NCBI GenBank assembly: GCA_001910725.1
Contig: MJGA01000112.1
Coordinates: 1 to 28,303, forward strand
Length of the DNA stretch: 28,303 bases
Source of the DNA: Phanerodontia chrysosporium
Lineage: Eukaryota > Basidiomycota > Agaricomycetes > Polyporales > Phanerochaetaceae
Direction: 5' to 3'
Below, in pieces: positions 18,890-28,303 of this stretch; position 1 is the stretch's first letter, and every line of letters starts with the position of its first letter. The notes under the pieces are model-generated. The model was given only the letters and a program-made list of their open reading frames with translations, was not told the origin of the DNA and made no database searches. The position numbers were made by a program, and so were the translations under genes.

Positions 18890-20248
18890 CTATTCGACTT
18901 TCCAGGTCTTGGCCACAGGGTCGTCATCATTGCCGACGAGAAGCTCAACAGCCCAAAGGATCAATGTGAAGAACACGTTCATCCATCGCCACCAAACCTG
19001 GGCAGGATGGTCCAAAACTGGACGTACCTGTTAGGAGGTTTTCGTACGTGAGTAAGAGACGAACTTACGGAGTAGGTGCGAATATGCAGTGACGAATATT
19101 GCTTGTCGATACGTCAACAAGAGACGAGTGAGTCTAGACGTCTAGAGCACAGAAGTCAGGCAGGCTGTAGGCGAGGCACAGCAGGCAAACTTACCGGACG
19201 ACCATCCCAGCCCTCATCCGAGTCCGTGTCGCCTTCCCAGGCATCGGCGCCGATGGTAGGTAGAATGCGAGACGCGAAGTGCAGCACGATGAGCCGGTAT
19301 AGTAAGGCTACTAGGACAGGCTTCGGCAGAGTATAGGTGATGAAGTTCATTAGCGTTTGTAGATGCGGAAGGATATTCGACAGGAGCGGTGCACTGTGCG
19401 AGGTGTGTCAGAGACGCTTCTCGCTCAAAGGACGATAGACCTACTAGGCCGCAGCTGGGTTCCAGTAGGGAGATTGGTCGAATCCGCAGAGCCAGAAGTT
19501 GTACGCGAGAACGAGAGCCAAGCCGGATGACTCGATCACATTCGTTCGTCGCATGGCAAAGCCAATTGCGGTAAGAAATATGAATGCTGTGACAGCCACG
19601 CCTAGGAGAGTTGACAACATGGGGGATGCTGCGGCGGATGGGTAGGACTACGGACGGGAAGACCATGAGCCACCACAGCGTCGAGGCAGGAAAAGATACG
19701 CACCACCACAATCCACCATGCAGAGGTGACATACGCAGCCGCAGCTGCTATGAGCAGGCCGAACTGGTATCTCTCGCCCTCTTCAACGAGCTCCTTCCCG
19801 ACCTGCCCGAGTTTTTGCACCACCAGTAGGCTAGACATGCCCTCCATGACAATGAACCCCGGGCTGGACCACCGGAGAGCCCATCCCCACCACCCAGCAG
19901 CGGTCAGGAGCCAAGGGTGTACCGTCTGGGCGAATGCGTTGAAACAGACGAGGAGGAGGAAGGAGTGCACGGGCACTTGTAGCACCGAAAGGGCCGGGGA
20001 GCCCCAGAGGAGTGTGAGCGTCCCATGGATCAGCGAGTGTATGAAGAGGAGGAGGGACAGCAGCAGAAATGCATCGGTAGAAAGCGTGGAGAGCGTGAGC
20101 GGGAGGAAAATGAGGATTTGTGTCACTGTCGAGAGTCTGCGGAGATAGATTCGGCCTGGTTCAGTCTCTGCGATGGCGGACTCGGGACAGGAGAAGCAAC
20201 ATACCTCGCTGTGCTCGACACTGCTTTCCAGATCAGCCACGGAGCCAT
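18890..20248 (-). CDS. ICE2: ICE2 family endoplasmic reticulum membrane protein
   Basis: Six exons (20248-20205, 20136-19704, 19647-19445, 19393-19195, 19141-19069, 19017-18890) give 359 residues. The protein is almost all membrane segments (about eight or nine hydrophobic stretches). Recognisable stretches are ILIFLPLTL near the start, SSPGFIVMEGMSSLLVVQKLGQ, YRLIVLHFASRILPTIG, and VWWRWMNVFFTLILWAVELL near the end. An acidic loop (EGDTDSDEG) sits before the final helices. Ice2 works in the ER in cortical ER inheritance and in membrane lipid balance through the Nem1-Spo7/Pah1 phosphatase system. It is shorter than yeast Ice2 (491), which is acceptable for a filamentous basidiomycete. All introns have GT-AG ends. 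Confidence 0.88.
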
Positions 20249-20542
20249 GACAAGGCCCGGGGCCTGCGTAAATCGTTAAAGGACCCTGACGAGGGGTGTG
20301 GAGGTGAGAGCAACAAGCAGGAAGGTTGGTATTCGCGTGCCACACGGAACCGCGAGTCCTACTACGGAATGAAGCGCCTCATTGTACCCAACCACTCGCG
20401 TCCTTTTCTCGGTTTCTGCACGAATTAGGCATTACAACCATTGTAATCGGAAGCTACGTATATACAACAACTATTCTACAAGCGGTGTATGTACAGATCA
20501 GAGGCTCCAGAGGGAATGCGACAATGCTGGAGCACAGCCGGT

Positions 20543-22029
20543 TTACATCGCGAGAATAGGACGGTCAGGCTCCAAACGGGGAAGCTCGCGCCGTGGGCTC
20601 AACAAACCCTTTGCTGCAGCAAAGTCTGTGCCACGGTGCGAAGCAGTCGGGTCTGAAGGGGTAACGTAGTACTTGTCGATGATCGGAATTTGCAGGAGGT
20701 TCATCTTGGGGGTAATGACGACCATATGGTTTGTCCGGATCTCCATCCAATCCGCTGTAGAGAACGTTAGCCAGAGGACGAGAGTAAATAGAGCTGTTCT
20801 TACCCTTCTCGAACGTAAGAGGCTCGCTAGCAATCTGTTGCGCAGAATCAGTCAAGAGACCTCCAAACACCCGTCCGTGGAGACATACCATGATGATATT
20901 CTCCCGCTTGTCCATCTTCGACATCTTGTAATGCCCGCCATCTGCGAATTCACTGAAAGTTGTGCCAGACGAGAACCACTGCGAAACAATCCGTCAATAC
21001 TGTACAAAGTAGTACTATATGAGTGGCGTACCAGAGACGCAGCCTCGTCTTGGCGAGAGGAGATATACCGTGTGGCGATGACACTTTCGCCGTCGGTGAC
21101 GCAAAAGTTGAGAAGGCTAGGTTCCGTGATACCGGCTTCTTCAGTCATCATGTTGATATGAGCGATGGTGTCAAGCATAGCCTGGCGTAACACCTCCGGG
21201 GGAACATTGTCTGCATGAGGATCGGGAAGCTGGATCTGGATTAGACTTCATTCCGTACAGTCTTGCCGTTGCGTACCTTGGACAAGAACAGCGCGAACGA
21301 CCATTGCGAGTCTAACAATGATCCGAGATTAACGGTAGTTGACGTGCAGCCTTCGGTCATGCGCACCTGTGTTTCCGTTTACCATGTTAAAGATCTCATC
21401 CGACAGGTAGGACTGCAGTCGCCGCTTGATCTTCGGGAACTCTGCAATGCCACCGTTGTGCATGAACTGTGCCAAGTTAAGCGTTTCGGCTTATCCGAAG
21501 ACATCGAAGTACCACACCATGAATTTGCCAAACTGGAAAGGGTGGCAGTTGTCCAGGGAAAGAGTACCCGCAGTAGTTGCTCGCACATGAGCACTAACGA
21601 TATCAGCATAGTGGCCGACCGACAAGGGGGCAGAAGCTTACAAGACGAGAGGGGACTTGATCTTCTCCGCGAGCCTTTGCAAGTTGACGTTGTTCCAAGC
21701 CTGTAAAACGGTTAGCGGCATGTCAAGGGAAGACGAAGTTCGTAGGCTCACCGGAGTTACGGAGGTGAATATGCATGGCTGTCTGCCCAATTCTTCATCG
21801 TAGTTACAGTCGTACCAGCCTGGAACGATCGAGTCAGTGACTGACCGGGGTTGATATGGGGGGTCCCGATGTACTCACCGACACCGAAACCGTCTCCGTT
21901 AATGGGTCTTCGGTGGTCGATGCGCAGTCTAGAGTCAAAGGCTTGGTTGATGATAGAATGGCATGGTCGTGTGAGGAGGTGACAGAGCTGAACGGGCGCG
22001 GTGCCCTTGTAGATGACGAAACGACACAT
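20543..22029 (-). CDS. DUG3: Dug3-type class II glutamine amidotransferase
   Basis: Ten exons (22029-21879, 21819-21752, 21700-21642, 21593-21518, 21466-21367, 21311-21277, 21229-21032, 20978-20889, 20834-20804, 20754-20543) give 339 residues, near yeast Dug3. The start MCRF places Cys2 as the N-terminal nucleophile after Met removal. Further family motifs are NGDGFGVGWYD, FAHVRA-TTAGTLS, NCHPF, FMHNGGIAEF, GNTDSQW, CVTDGESVIATRY and TNHMVVITPKMNL. Dug3 pairs with Dug2 and the peptidase Dug1 in gamma-glutamyl-transpeptidase-independent glutathione degradation in the cytosol. All splice phases agree and no broken motif was seen. Confidence 0.95.
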
Positions 22030-22401
22030 ATGTCGTCGGTTAGACCTCTCGTTGAAGCGAGCGACAGAAGGGAGGACGGGCTACAGAGGGTGTTCTCTTG
22101 TAGCCTGAGGAGGCGAACGTGGAGGGCGGGAGTAAAGTACAGGAGTCAACATAATTGCTGGTTGAGGCCAGAGCCTGCGTGCAAGGCGCGAGTTCGATGA
22201 CAAGCTCGAAGCGCCGTCACATGAGATTACAGAATCCGAAGCATAGCACTCGCACTCCAGCGGATATAGCCCGGGTATTCAACTGTATACCAACTATATT
22301 AGCATATACGGTGCGTGCTGATGTGTCTCTACTGTTAACATGCTGTCGGATGTCCTTTCCTACTGGTACAAATGTCCCGTTGATTTCATTTCATCCGGCC
22401 T
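22030..22401 (-). other. Intergenic: DUG3 upstream region and PCM1 3' flank
   Basis: The 372 bp lie between the DUG3 start and the PCM1 stop, both on the minus strand. I see no gene and no clear TATA or CCAAT box. An AT-rich patch (about 22280-22315) may be part of the PCM1 3' flank. Confidence 0.4.
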
Positions 22402-24324
22402 TCACAAGAACTCGGCGGGACGGGTAGCAGGGTCGCCGCCAGTCTCATCGTAAACAAGGCCGGCAACACGATAAGCGAGCTCTGCGTAGGGTACCGAGTG
22501 AGTAGATAAGATCTATGAGTCGGCTTTTGAACCTTACCATCGGCTTGGGCACGGACTCTGGCTTCCGCGTATACTCGGACGACGTCCTCAGTACCGCTCG
22601 GCCTAACGAAAGCCCTGCCAGCTTCATACTTGCGAACAAGTTCGTCTATGCGCGCCTGAAGACCAGGAGGGCTGACAAGACGACGTTCCGCGTCCTCGGT
22701 CTTGAAGATATTCCGATCAGCGACAACGACCTTGACGAGGCGGTTCGGAAGATCAACGTAGAGCGAGTCCCACTCGAATGCTCCGTACGAGCGATGCACG
22801 AGGACAACTTCGACGAGAAGCATATCCGAAAGAGCATCACCCACGGTTTGATTGATGAGGTTGGTGAGGTTAATGAGGTGGTTGAGGGCTGTGGATTGCG
22901 CAGGAGTACTTGGCTGATGCTCTGCGAGCTTCGCCTGCGTTTCAGGGGAGAATAGAACGGTACCATGACCGTTCGCTTCAAAGTAAACTCCGACGTCGTA
23001 GTGCTCCGCAGCATGGTGGAGGTGCTTCACACCAGTGGGGACGCAGCGAACAGGGAGCCTCTATACATCACATTAGCTTGAGCTGGATGGTCAAGGTAGG
23101 ATAATCGCACCTCCGCCAGGTACTTGGTAGAACCACCATTAGCATAAGCTGTCTGAACGATGCCAACTCTGATTTCCTCCTCGAGGCCGGCGGCCTTGAC
23201 GAGATCAACGATGAATGCCGCAACAAGCGCTGCGATCTTGTCACCATCGAGCATGTGGAACTGTCCCCTCTCATCGAGGTAGAAATAGATGAGACGGTCC
23301 GCGTCTCCGTCGAGACTGCAAGCACGCTGGCCAGGCTTGAGATGCGCAGCAAGCGATGGAGGAAGCTTCTGCTGTGTTTTCACGAAGTCCGCACCGCATG
23401 CGTTGTTGAGGGCACCGGGCGTGGTTGTGGCAGTGTTGTGGAGAATCAGTGACAGCGACTCGCCCAAATACCGTGACAGGGTAGCGGCTGCTTCAGCGCC
23501 CACGCCGTTCGCGCAGTCGACAATGAGAGGTGGGGAAGCTGGCTTTCCTGCCTACAGAAACCTGCGTTAACGCGAGGCATATCATAGGAATAGTATATAT
23601 ACTCACGATGAGCTTTTTGAAAGCGGTGGACAACTTCTGCATGTAGCCCTCGACAGAGTCATCGCCGTAGGCGTCCTTCGTGCCCTTGGTGTTGATGGCT
23701 CTAACAAGATAGTGCAAGATAGGCGTCGTTGTGACACCGGCATTCCGTGCCTCAACACCAAGCGCCTTGAGGCCGTCCTCCAGAGCCCCGACCAGGGCAG
23801 GCCCGGACGGACGGGTATCCCGCGCATAGACGACGCGCGCAGGCTTGGACAGATCAATCTTGAGCTGCTTCACAAGTGTCTCCAAGGCTTCGATAAACGC
23901 GTCTGTGTCAGGTGCATTCGCGAGGACAGTGGCATGGGCTTCCCAAGAAGCTTCGAGCATCTCGCCGCGGGGATCGACCAATTTCACGCCATTATCCTGC
24001 AATCGCGTTGAGAGATGACGTGCGGGACCCCTGAGCATACAGACGTACGGGCTCTGGGTTGTGCGACGCGGTCACCATGACGCCGATGGTGCGTCCGTCA
24101 AGCCTCTTGCTGCGCAACCCCGCGAGAATGCCGACTCTGAACATGACAGAGTCGAGGTTGGCCCCGCTATCGCGACAGAGGCATCAATATCGTGCGGCGT
24201 GGGCTGTAATTGAGGCAGCTTACAGGGTCCTGAAGCCCGCGGTACCATACTGGAAAGTGAGGTTACTGGGCTTTGGGTGACGCTCCGAGAGCTCTCGAAT
24301 GGCTTCGACAGGCAAGGCAGACAT
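22402..24324 (-). CDS. PCM1: Phosphoacetylglucosamine mutase
   Basis: Six exons (24324-24224, 24166-24049, 23996-23607, 23551-23111, 23060-22538, 22481-22402) give 550 residues, the normal length. It converts GlcNAc-6-phosphate to GlcNAc-1-phosphate in UDP-GlcNAc synthesis for chitin, glycans and GPI anchors. The start of the fold is [10 protein letters not shown]. The phosphoserine loop is TASHNP (S68), the metal loop is DGDADR (about 284-289), the sugar-binding loop is FEANGHG (377-383) and the phosphate-binding loop is RPSGTED (503-509). All four active-site elements are intact. The ATG at 24324 was chosen because no in-frame ATG lies upstream. It is head-to-head with the alpha-SNAP gene. 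Confidence 0.96.
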
Positions 24325-24620
24325 GGGTTGGGGTATACGATGGACGTGGATGTGTTGAGTGTGCAGCGGATGAAGACGAGTGTCGGATAGATTAGGGACG
24401 AAGGAACGTTCCAAGCGGTCGTCTAACAAAGTCCAAGTGACCTTCCGCTCAAGCCTGTGCCAGAACGACTCTCTCGGGCGCTTGACCGATCAGAGGCGCA
24501 CCGCGTCGATACACGTGTGATAGGCGCCCGCTACCGTCATAGCCGCATGTCCGCAGGCCGACCTTGCACACCGACCTACACCTCCTCTCGTATCTGCCTC
24601 TGTGCTGACAATCCCTTCAT
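24325..24620. promoter_or_regulatory. Shared divergent promoter of PCM1 and SEC17
   Basis: The 296-bp spacer lies between two head-to-head starts. No strong TATA box was seen. Short pyrimidine stretches precede the SEC17 ATG. Confidence 0.4.
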
Positions 24621-25652
24621 ATGCCGTCCAAGTCTCCAGCGCAGCTTGCTCTCGAGAAGGCGGACAAGAAGGCCAACTCGTCCTCAGGATGGTTCTCCTC
24701 GTCCTCTTCCAAGTATGAGGAGGCTGGCGATCTGTACCAGCAAGCCGCCAACCTCTTCAAGATGGAGAAGCTATTCAGGGAAGCGGGAGATGCCCACGCG
24801 CGTGAGGCAGAATGCCGTGAGAAGTGCCAGGAGTCCAACGAAGCCGCAAACGCATGGTGGAATGCGGCAAAGGCATACAAGCGCGGACACCCAGATCGTG
24901 CGCATACTCAGCGTGATAACCTGGCTGACAGATGCCTGACAACGCTGTCTAGTGGCCATCCAGGCCCTCTCACAGACTATCACCCATCTTACAAAGGCTG
25001 GACGCTTCCGCCAAGCAGCCGACCGCGAGAAGGAGATCGGTCAGATTTACCTGCAGGAGCTCAATGACCTCCGCAAGGCTTGTGAAAGCTACGAGCGAGC
25101 CGGTGAATGGTATGCTCAAGAGGATGCTCAGGCGTAAGCACGGTCATTCTATCTGCCTCTACGTCTCCTAATGCTTTTGCCTCACTAGGACCGCCAATGC
25201 TTGCTTCAAGGACGCGGCGGACCTGCATGCAGACCTCGAGGAGTACCCTCAGGCGATTGCCCGCTATGAACAAGTAGCGGATGGCTCGCTCAATTCTGCA
25301 TTGACGAAGTACAGTGTCAAGGAATACTGGCTCAGAGCATGTCTTTGCGCGCTCGCCATGGGTGTCGGTCTCCTTTCATCACATGTGTGGCATACCTCTC
25401 ATATCTGTCGCGCAGGACCCTATCACTGCCAAGCGCAACTTGAACAAGTACTCATCCCTGGACACGACATTCGCCTCTACGCGGGAAGCCAAATTCATCA
25501 ATATCATTACCGACGCTCTAGAGGCGGGAGATGTGGAGACTTTTACTGCCGCTGTTTACGAGTATGATCAAGTCATGAAACTCGACAACTGGAAGACGAA
25601 TATCCTGCTGAAGATTAAGAAGGGTATTCAAGAGGAGCCCACCATTACATAG
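24621..25652 (+). CDS. SEC17: Alpha-SNAP (Sec17), NSF adaptor
   Basis: Four exons (24621-24897, 24953-25133, 25189-25363, 25416-25652) give 289 residues, the family length. TPR-like helical hairpins run through the protein: YEEAGDLYQQAANLFK, AGDAHAREAECREK, AANAWWNAAKAYKR, LAIQALSQTITHLTKAGRFRQAA, KACESYERAGEWYAQEDA and the C-terminal LDNWKTNILLKIKKGIQ. It recruits the ATPase NSF/Sec18 to disassemble cis-SNARE complexes at membranes. The third intron uses a GTCGGT donor; splicing there joins LCALAMG to DPITAKRNLNKY. Two other donors nearby do not keep the frame. Confidence 0.96.
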
Positions 25653-25905
25653 AGACCCTTTCTCATGCTGTAGTAATTCGTATCATACCTAGCTGGACTT
25701 CGTTATATAGTACTGACACAGAAATACCATCAAGACTTATTTTGGAACGTATGTTGGTTGCGACATGCGTTGTGCCCCTGCGCAGCCGCGTCGGAAGGCT
25801 ATCCACGTAGACGCGACGGACCAAGACGCCCGGGTTGGCTTTACTTAGCTTTATCCCTCTACCACTTCCAGCACCGTCCAAGAAACACCTGCTCACCGCG
25901 TAGCG

Positions 25906-26879
25906 ATGTCCTGGCTGGCATCGCTCTTCCTCACTCTTTTCCACACCGTGTACTATGTCATAAATGTCTTCTCGTCGCTCCGAGCCCGCTTCAGCCGGTC
26001 ACCGAGGCCTCTCGACGCCAAGCGGAAGCAACTTCCCACCCATCTTGCGCTACTCTTTGCCACGGACCGTGATGGTGTAATGGAGAGATTTGAGGAGCAA
26101 TTACTTGAGAATATACAGCAGGCAATATCCTGGTGCAGGGCTATAGGCGTACAGCGCCTGACGGTGTATGATCGTGACGGTGAGTTTCCGGACATGTCTT
26201 ATCGGACTTGCTTCTCAGCTTGCTGCATCGCAAACAGGGTCTCTATATAGCTCTTCATTTGAGCTGCGAACGCGACTATACAATGACGATTCAGCCTATG
26301 AAGTGTGCGAAACCGAGACTGAGGTTCAATATCCTTTGACACCACCACCCTCCGATTCCTCGGCTTCAAGCTCAAGGTCTCTGTCACCTGAACACGCTGC
26401 ATTACCAAAGTTGTACGCTACGACTATCTCATTGTCGCCCAAAGCCAAGTCTCAGACACGCGTCGAGAAGGATGGCTTGAGACATCGTGCAAACGGTGAG
26501 CACGGCCGCGCTGTTATGTCGGCGTGTCTCACTCACGCCCGCTAGCCTCGAAAGTACCTTCTGAGCCACCCTTTATACTACATGTCTTGTCACGAAGGTC
26601 CGGAAAGCCTGCAGTGGCAGAAGTTGCAGCGACATTCGCTTGCAATCCGGAATCTTTGGAGAAGAGCCCACAGCGTCGGTTGCATGTCTCAACTCGATCC
26701 TAGAAGGTATTGCGATGTTTATTCTCCTCGTCTGTAGACTAATGGGAATACTTGCAGGGAGGGCGGTTTGCCTCACCGGACTTGATGATGTGCACCAAAT
26801 CACCCCACATCGTATCCGAAGAACGTACTCGAGCTGCACGGCTTCCACACCGTGGCAGATAAGCTTGACTGAGTTCTAG
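25906..26879 (+). pseudogene. NUS1: Nus1-like cis-prenyltransferase subunit with a frame-broken 3' part
   Basis: The first two exons (25906-26179, 26238-26495) and the start of the third (26546 on) are intact. They encode an N-terminal membrane segment (WLASLFLTLFHTVYYVINVF), LPTHLALLF, AISWCRAIGVQRLTVYDRDG, an acidic Ser/Pro-rich insert, and EPPFILHVLSRRSGKPAVAEVAA. Nus1 is the non-catalytic partner of dehydrodolichyl diphosphate synthase at the ER. Downstream, family-like pieces lie in different frames: RLHVS, LNSILEG, SPDLMM, VHQITPHRIRRT, LELHGF and PWQISLTEF (stop 26877-26879). One intron (about 26707-26757 or to 26761) accounts for only part of this. Either several 1-2-nt indels have broken the 3' end or the assembly has local errors. 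I did not attempt a repaired sequence. Confidence 0.7.
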
Positions 26880-27062
26880 TGCGTGGGGTCACTGAGACTC
26901 ATACTTATGCTGACGTGAATCACAGCTACGCCGAGTACCCATAGGCTGGGCTGGTCAAATCCTGCCAACACATACGTACCGCTCGCGGAACGCGAATTTT
27001 GTAGAGCCCTCGACCAATACGACGCTGCAGAAATGCGGCGGGGCAGATAATCACATCGGACG

Positions 27063-27074
27063 CTCTCTCTCTCT
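27063..27074. repeat. (CT)6 microsatellite
   Basis: A short perfect CT dinucleotide run in intergenic sequence. Confidence 0.6.
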
Positions 27075-27722
27075 GTAATGTCTGCCAGATGCAGCCTTGT
27101 CAATACCATTCTGTCTATAAGCAGGCGGGCAGAGGTGAGTCCGGAATACACGCACAGAGTTGTGACCCTTACCTCTTCGTCTCGCGGGTTGACCGAATGA
27201 TCAAAACGCGTGCATCCTTCCATCTCTTGACGTTGAACACCAACAGCGTGTGTAACATATTGAAATGAGGCCTAGCATCTAATCACTTTCACGGCATAGA
27301 AGCTCGCCACTCTTGTTCGTTGCCCAGCGCATCAACGCCCACCTAAAGAGATGCACATGTTCCCCACAGTTGCTATATTGCTGGTCTCGCGCGGCCGCCT
27401 GGCCTACTTGTTCCGATACACGACGTAGCTGGCAAAGCTAGCTACCATCTGTAGATGACCGGTCCCTTATTGACCTCCAGCTGCCTTGACGGCCACTGTA
27501 CCAAGGTTCTGTCAGCTATTGGTCTTTCGGGCACTTATGGTTCAACTTATTTTGCCACGTTGAGTACAAGGTATCGCGGCGTCTTGCACACGATGCACGG
27601 CCGAATTACTCCTCCGAGTCTCTGTGTGAGGTCTGCCACCGCCCGACACGGAGAGGGTACACAGCTCCCACCGCGCAGATACGATCTCCGCGATGGCAAT
27701 CAAAGCATCGCAGGAAACGCCA

Positions 27723-27734
27723 GGCTATATATAC
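27723..27734 (+). promoter_or_regulatory. TATA box of the DUF2235 gene
   Basis: GGCTATATATACCC is a good TATA box about 160 bp upstream of the ATG at 27893. A C-rich stretch follows it, as in strong fungal promoters. Transcription would begin some 30-60 bp downstream, leaving a leader of about 100 nt. Confidence 0.55.
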
Positions 27735-27797
27735 CCCTCCCCACCTGCGATCCACCCAAATCTTTTCCAAACAGACGGCGACTCAACGCGCAAGGCA

Positions 27798-27816
27798 GTT
27801 CCTGGTGACCAGGAAC
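27798..27816 (+). repeat. Perfect 9-bp inverted repeat in the likely 5' leader
   Basis: GTTCCTGGT and ACCAGGAAC are exact reverse complements with a single G between them. It lies between the TATA box and the ATG of the DUF2235 gene. It could be a dimer-binding DNA site; as RNA it would need a larger loop. Confidence 0.5.
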
Positions 27817-27892
27817 AAGACGCTGCTCCGTGCCCTTGAACGCGACTTGCTGACGATCCGGACCGTGTAGAAGCGTTTACCCAAGTACGCTG

Positions 27893-28303
27893 ATGTCATA
27901 CCTCAATCCTCCAGAGGGCTTCGCCCCCAGTCCAGCTACGATGGACAGACCAGCACCGTCGCCTAGGGGCCCCAGCGTGACCAAGCGGGTCATTGTCTGC
28001 TGTGATGGGTGGGTTCTGCGCATAGTGACGCAGACACGGCTGCTGATGTTTGCGCGCACAGAACGTGGCAAGACGGCCTCGTCGTCCAACAGCGATGGAA
28101 GTACACGAACGTTCTTGTGTGTATGTCTCCCCTGTCAAGTGCGCCAGAGCTGACACGGATATGCTAGCGTCTTGCAAGGAGTCTGACCCACACGGATGAG
28201 CGCTGGTGCGTGTGGCGTCGCGTAACTACACCTAGACTGACGCCGCCTGGTCCAGTACGCCACACGTCCCGCAAGTTGTGTTCTACCAGTCAGGGGTCGG
28301 CAC
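27893..28303 (+). CDS. DUF2235 (Tle1-like alpha/beta hydrolase) gene, 5' part only
   Basis: The gene runs off the right edge. Exons 27893-28008, 28062-28116, 28168-28205 and 28256 onward join in frame across introns of 53, 51 and 50 nt. After a Pro-rich start of about 30 residues comes KRVIVCCDGTWQDG, the signature start of DUF2235. Then follow YTNVLRLARSLTH and QVVFYQSGVGT, both typical of the family. The domain is related to the T6SS phospholipase Tle1 fold and is widely expanded in Agaricomycetes with unknown function; it is usually annotated as an uncharacterised hydrolase. The catalytic region is not in the window, so activity cannot be judged. Confidence 0.85.

Larger units (their letters stand above)
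26880..27892. other. Gene-free region upstream of the DUF2235 gene
   Basis: About 1 kb without a recognisable gene. Open frames on both strands (for example near 26880-27220 minus and 27455-27808 plus) have no domain-like composition, and the second overlaps a TATA box. A (CT)6 run lies at 27063-27074. The right part holds a TATA-like element and a hairpin, listed separately. Confidence 0.5.

Noticed and set aside
19076..20428. Plus-strand open frames opposite ICE2
   Set aside because: They are antisense to a fully spliced, motif-bearing membrane protein gene and are Arg/Ser-rich shadows.
26876..27223. Minus-strand open frame downstream of NUS1
   Set aside because: No domain, no supporting promoter or introns, and it overlaps the NUS1 end.
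27455..27808. Plus-strand open frame upstream of the DUF2235 gene
   Set aside because: It runs through the TATA box and the palindrome of the next gene and has no recognisable features.

Overview
The window reads as nuclear DNA of a basidiomycete fungus, most likely an Agaricomycete. Genes are dense, on both strands, and split by many short introns (mostly 47-61 nt) with GTRNGT-type donors, CTNAY-like branch sites and CAG/TAG acceptors. The proteins are typical fungal housekeeping proteins. No bacterial operon features, CRISPR, rRNA or tRNA were seen. I rebuilt the gene models by hand from splice sites, reading-frame continuity and family motifs; exon lengths sum to whole codons in every complete intact model.

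Layout, left to right. (1) 370-4095, minus: a P-element/THAP9-like DDE transposase gene with an N-terminal C2H2-type zinc finger and a possible extra 3' exon reaching position 50. (2) 4096-5082: non-coding, GC-rich and full of inverted repeats. (3) 5083-5828, minus: a secreted precursor made of six repeated peptides separated by Lys-Arg/Arg-Arg Kex2 sites; this is the most interesting locus. (4) 6715-7606, minus: NudC. (5) 7798-10391, plus: a Siz/PIAS-type SUMO E3 ligase. (6) 10790-12088, plus: mitochondrial ADP/ATP carrier. (7) 12364-14905, plus: mitochondrial Irc3-type DEAH helicase. (8) 15006-18056, minus: pseudouridine-5'-phosphate glycosidase fused to a PfkB kinase. (9) 18188-18780, plus: molybdopterin synthase large subunit. 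(10) 18890-20248, minus: ICE2. (11) 20543-22029, minus: Dug3 glutamine amidotransferase. (12) 22402-24324, minus: phosphoacetylglucosamine mutase. (13) 24621-25652, plus: alpha-SNAP/Sec17. (14) 25906-26879, plus: Nus1, whose last part looks frame-broken. (15) 27893 to the right edge, plus: start of a DUF2235 hydrolase gene.

Most of these genes are unrelated single-copy housekeeping genes rather than a cluster. Three head-to-head pairs share short spacers: nudC/SIZ (191 bp), the PsiMP glycosidase-kinase/MoaE pair (131 bp) and PCM1/SEC17 (296 bp). The accessory content is confined to the first 6 kb, with the transposase, the hairpin-rich spacer and the repeat-peptide precursor side by side. No modifying enzymes (UstY/DUF3328, tyrosinase, methyltransferase) lie beside the precursor, so it looks like a plain Kex2-processed secreted peptide gene rather than a recognised RiPP cluster.
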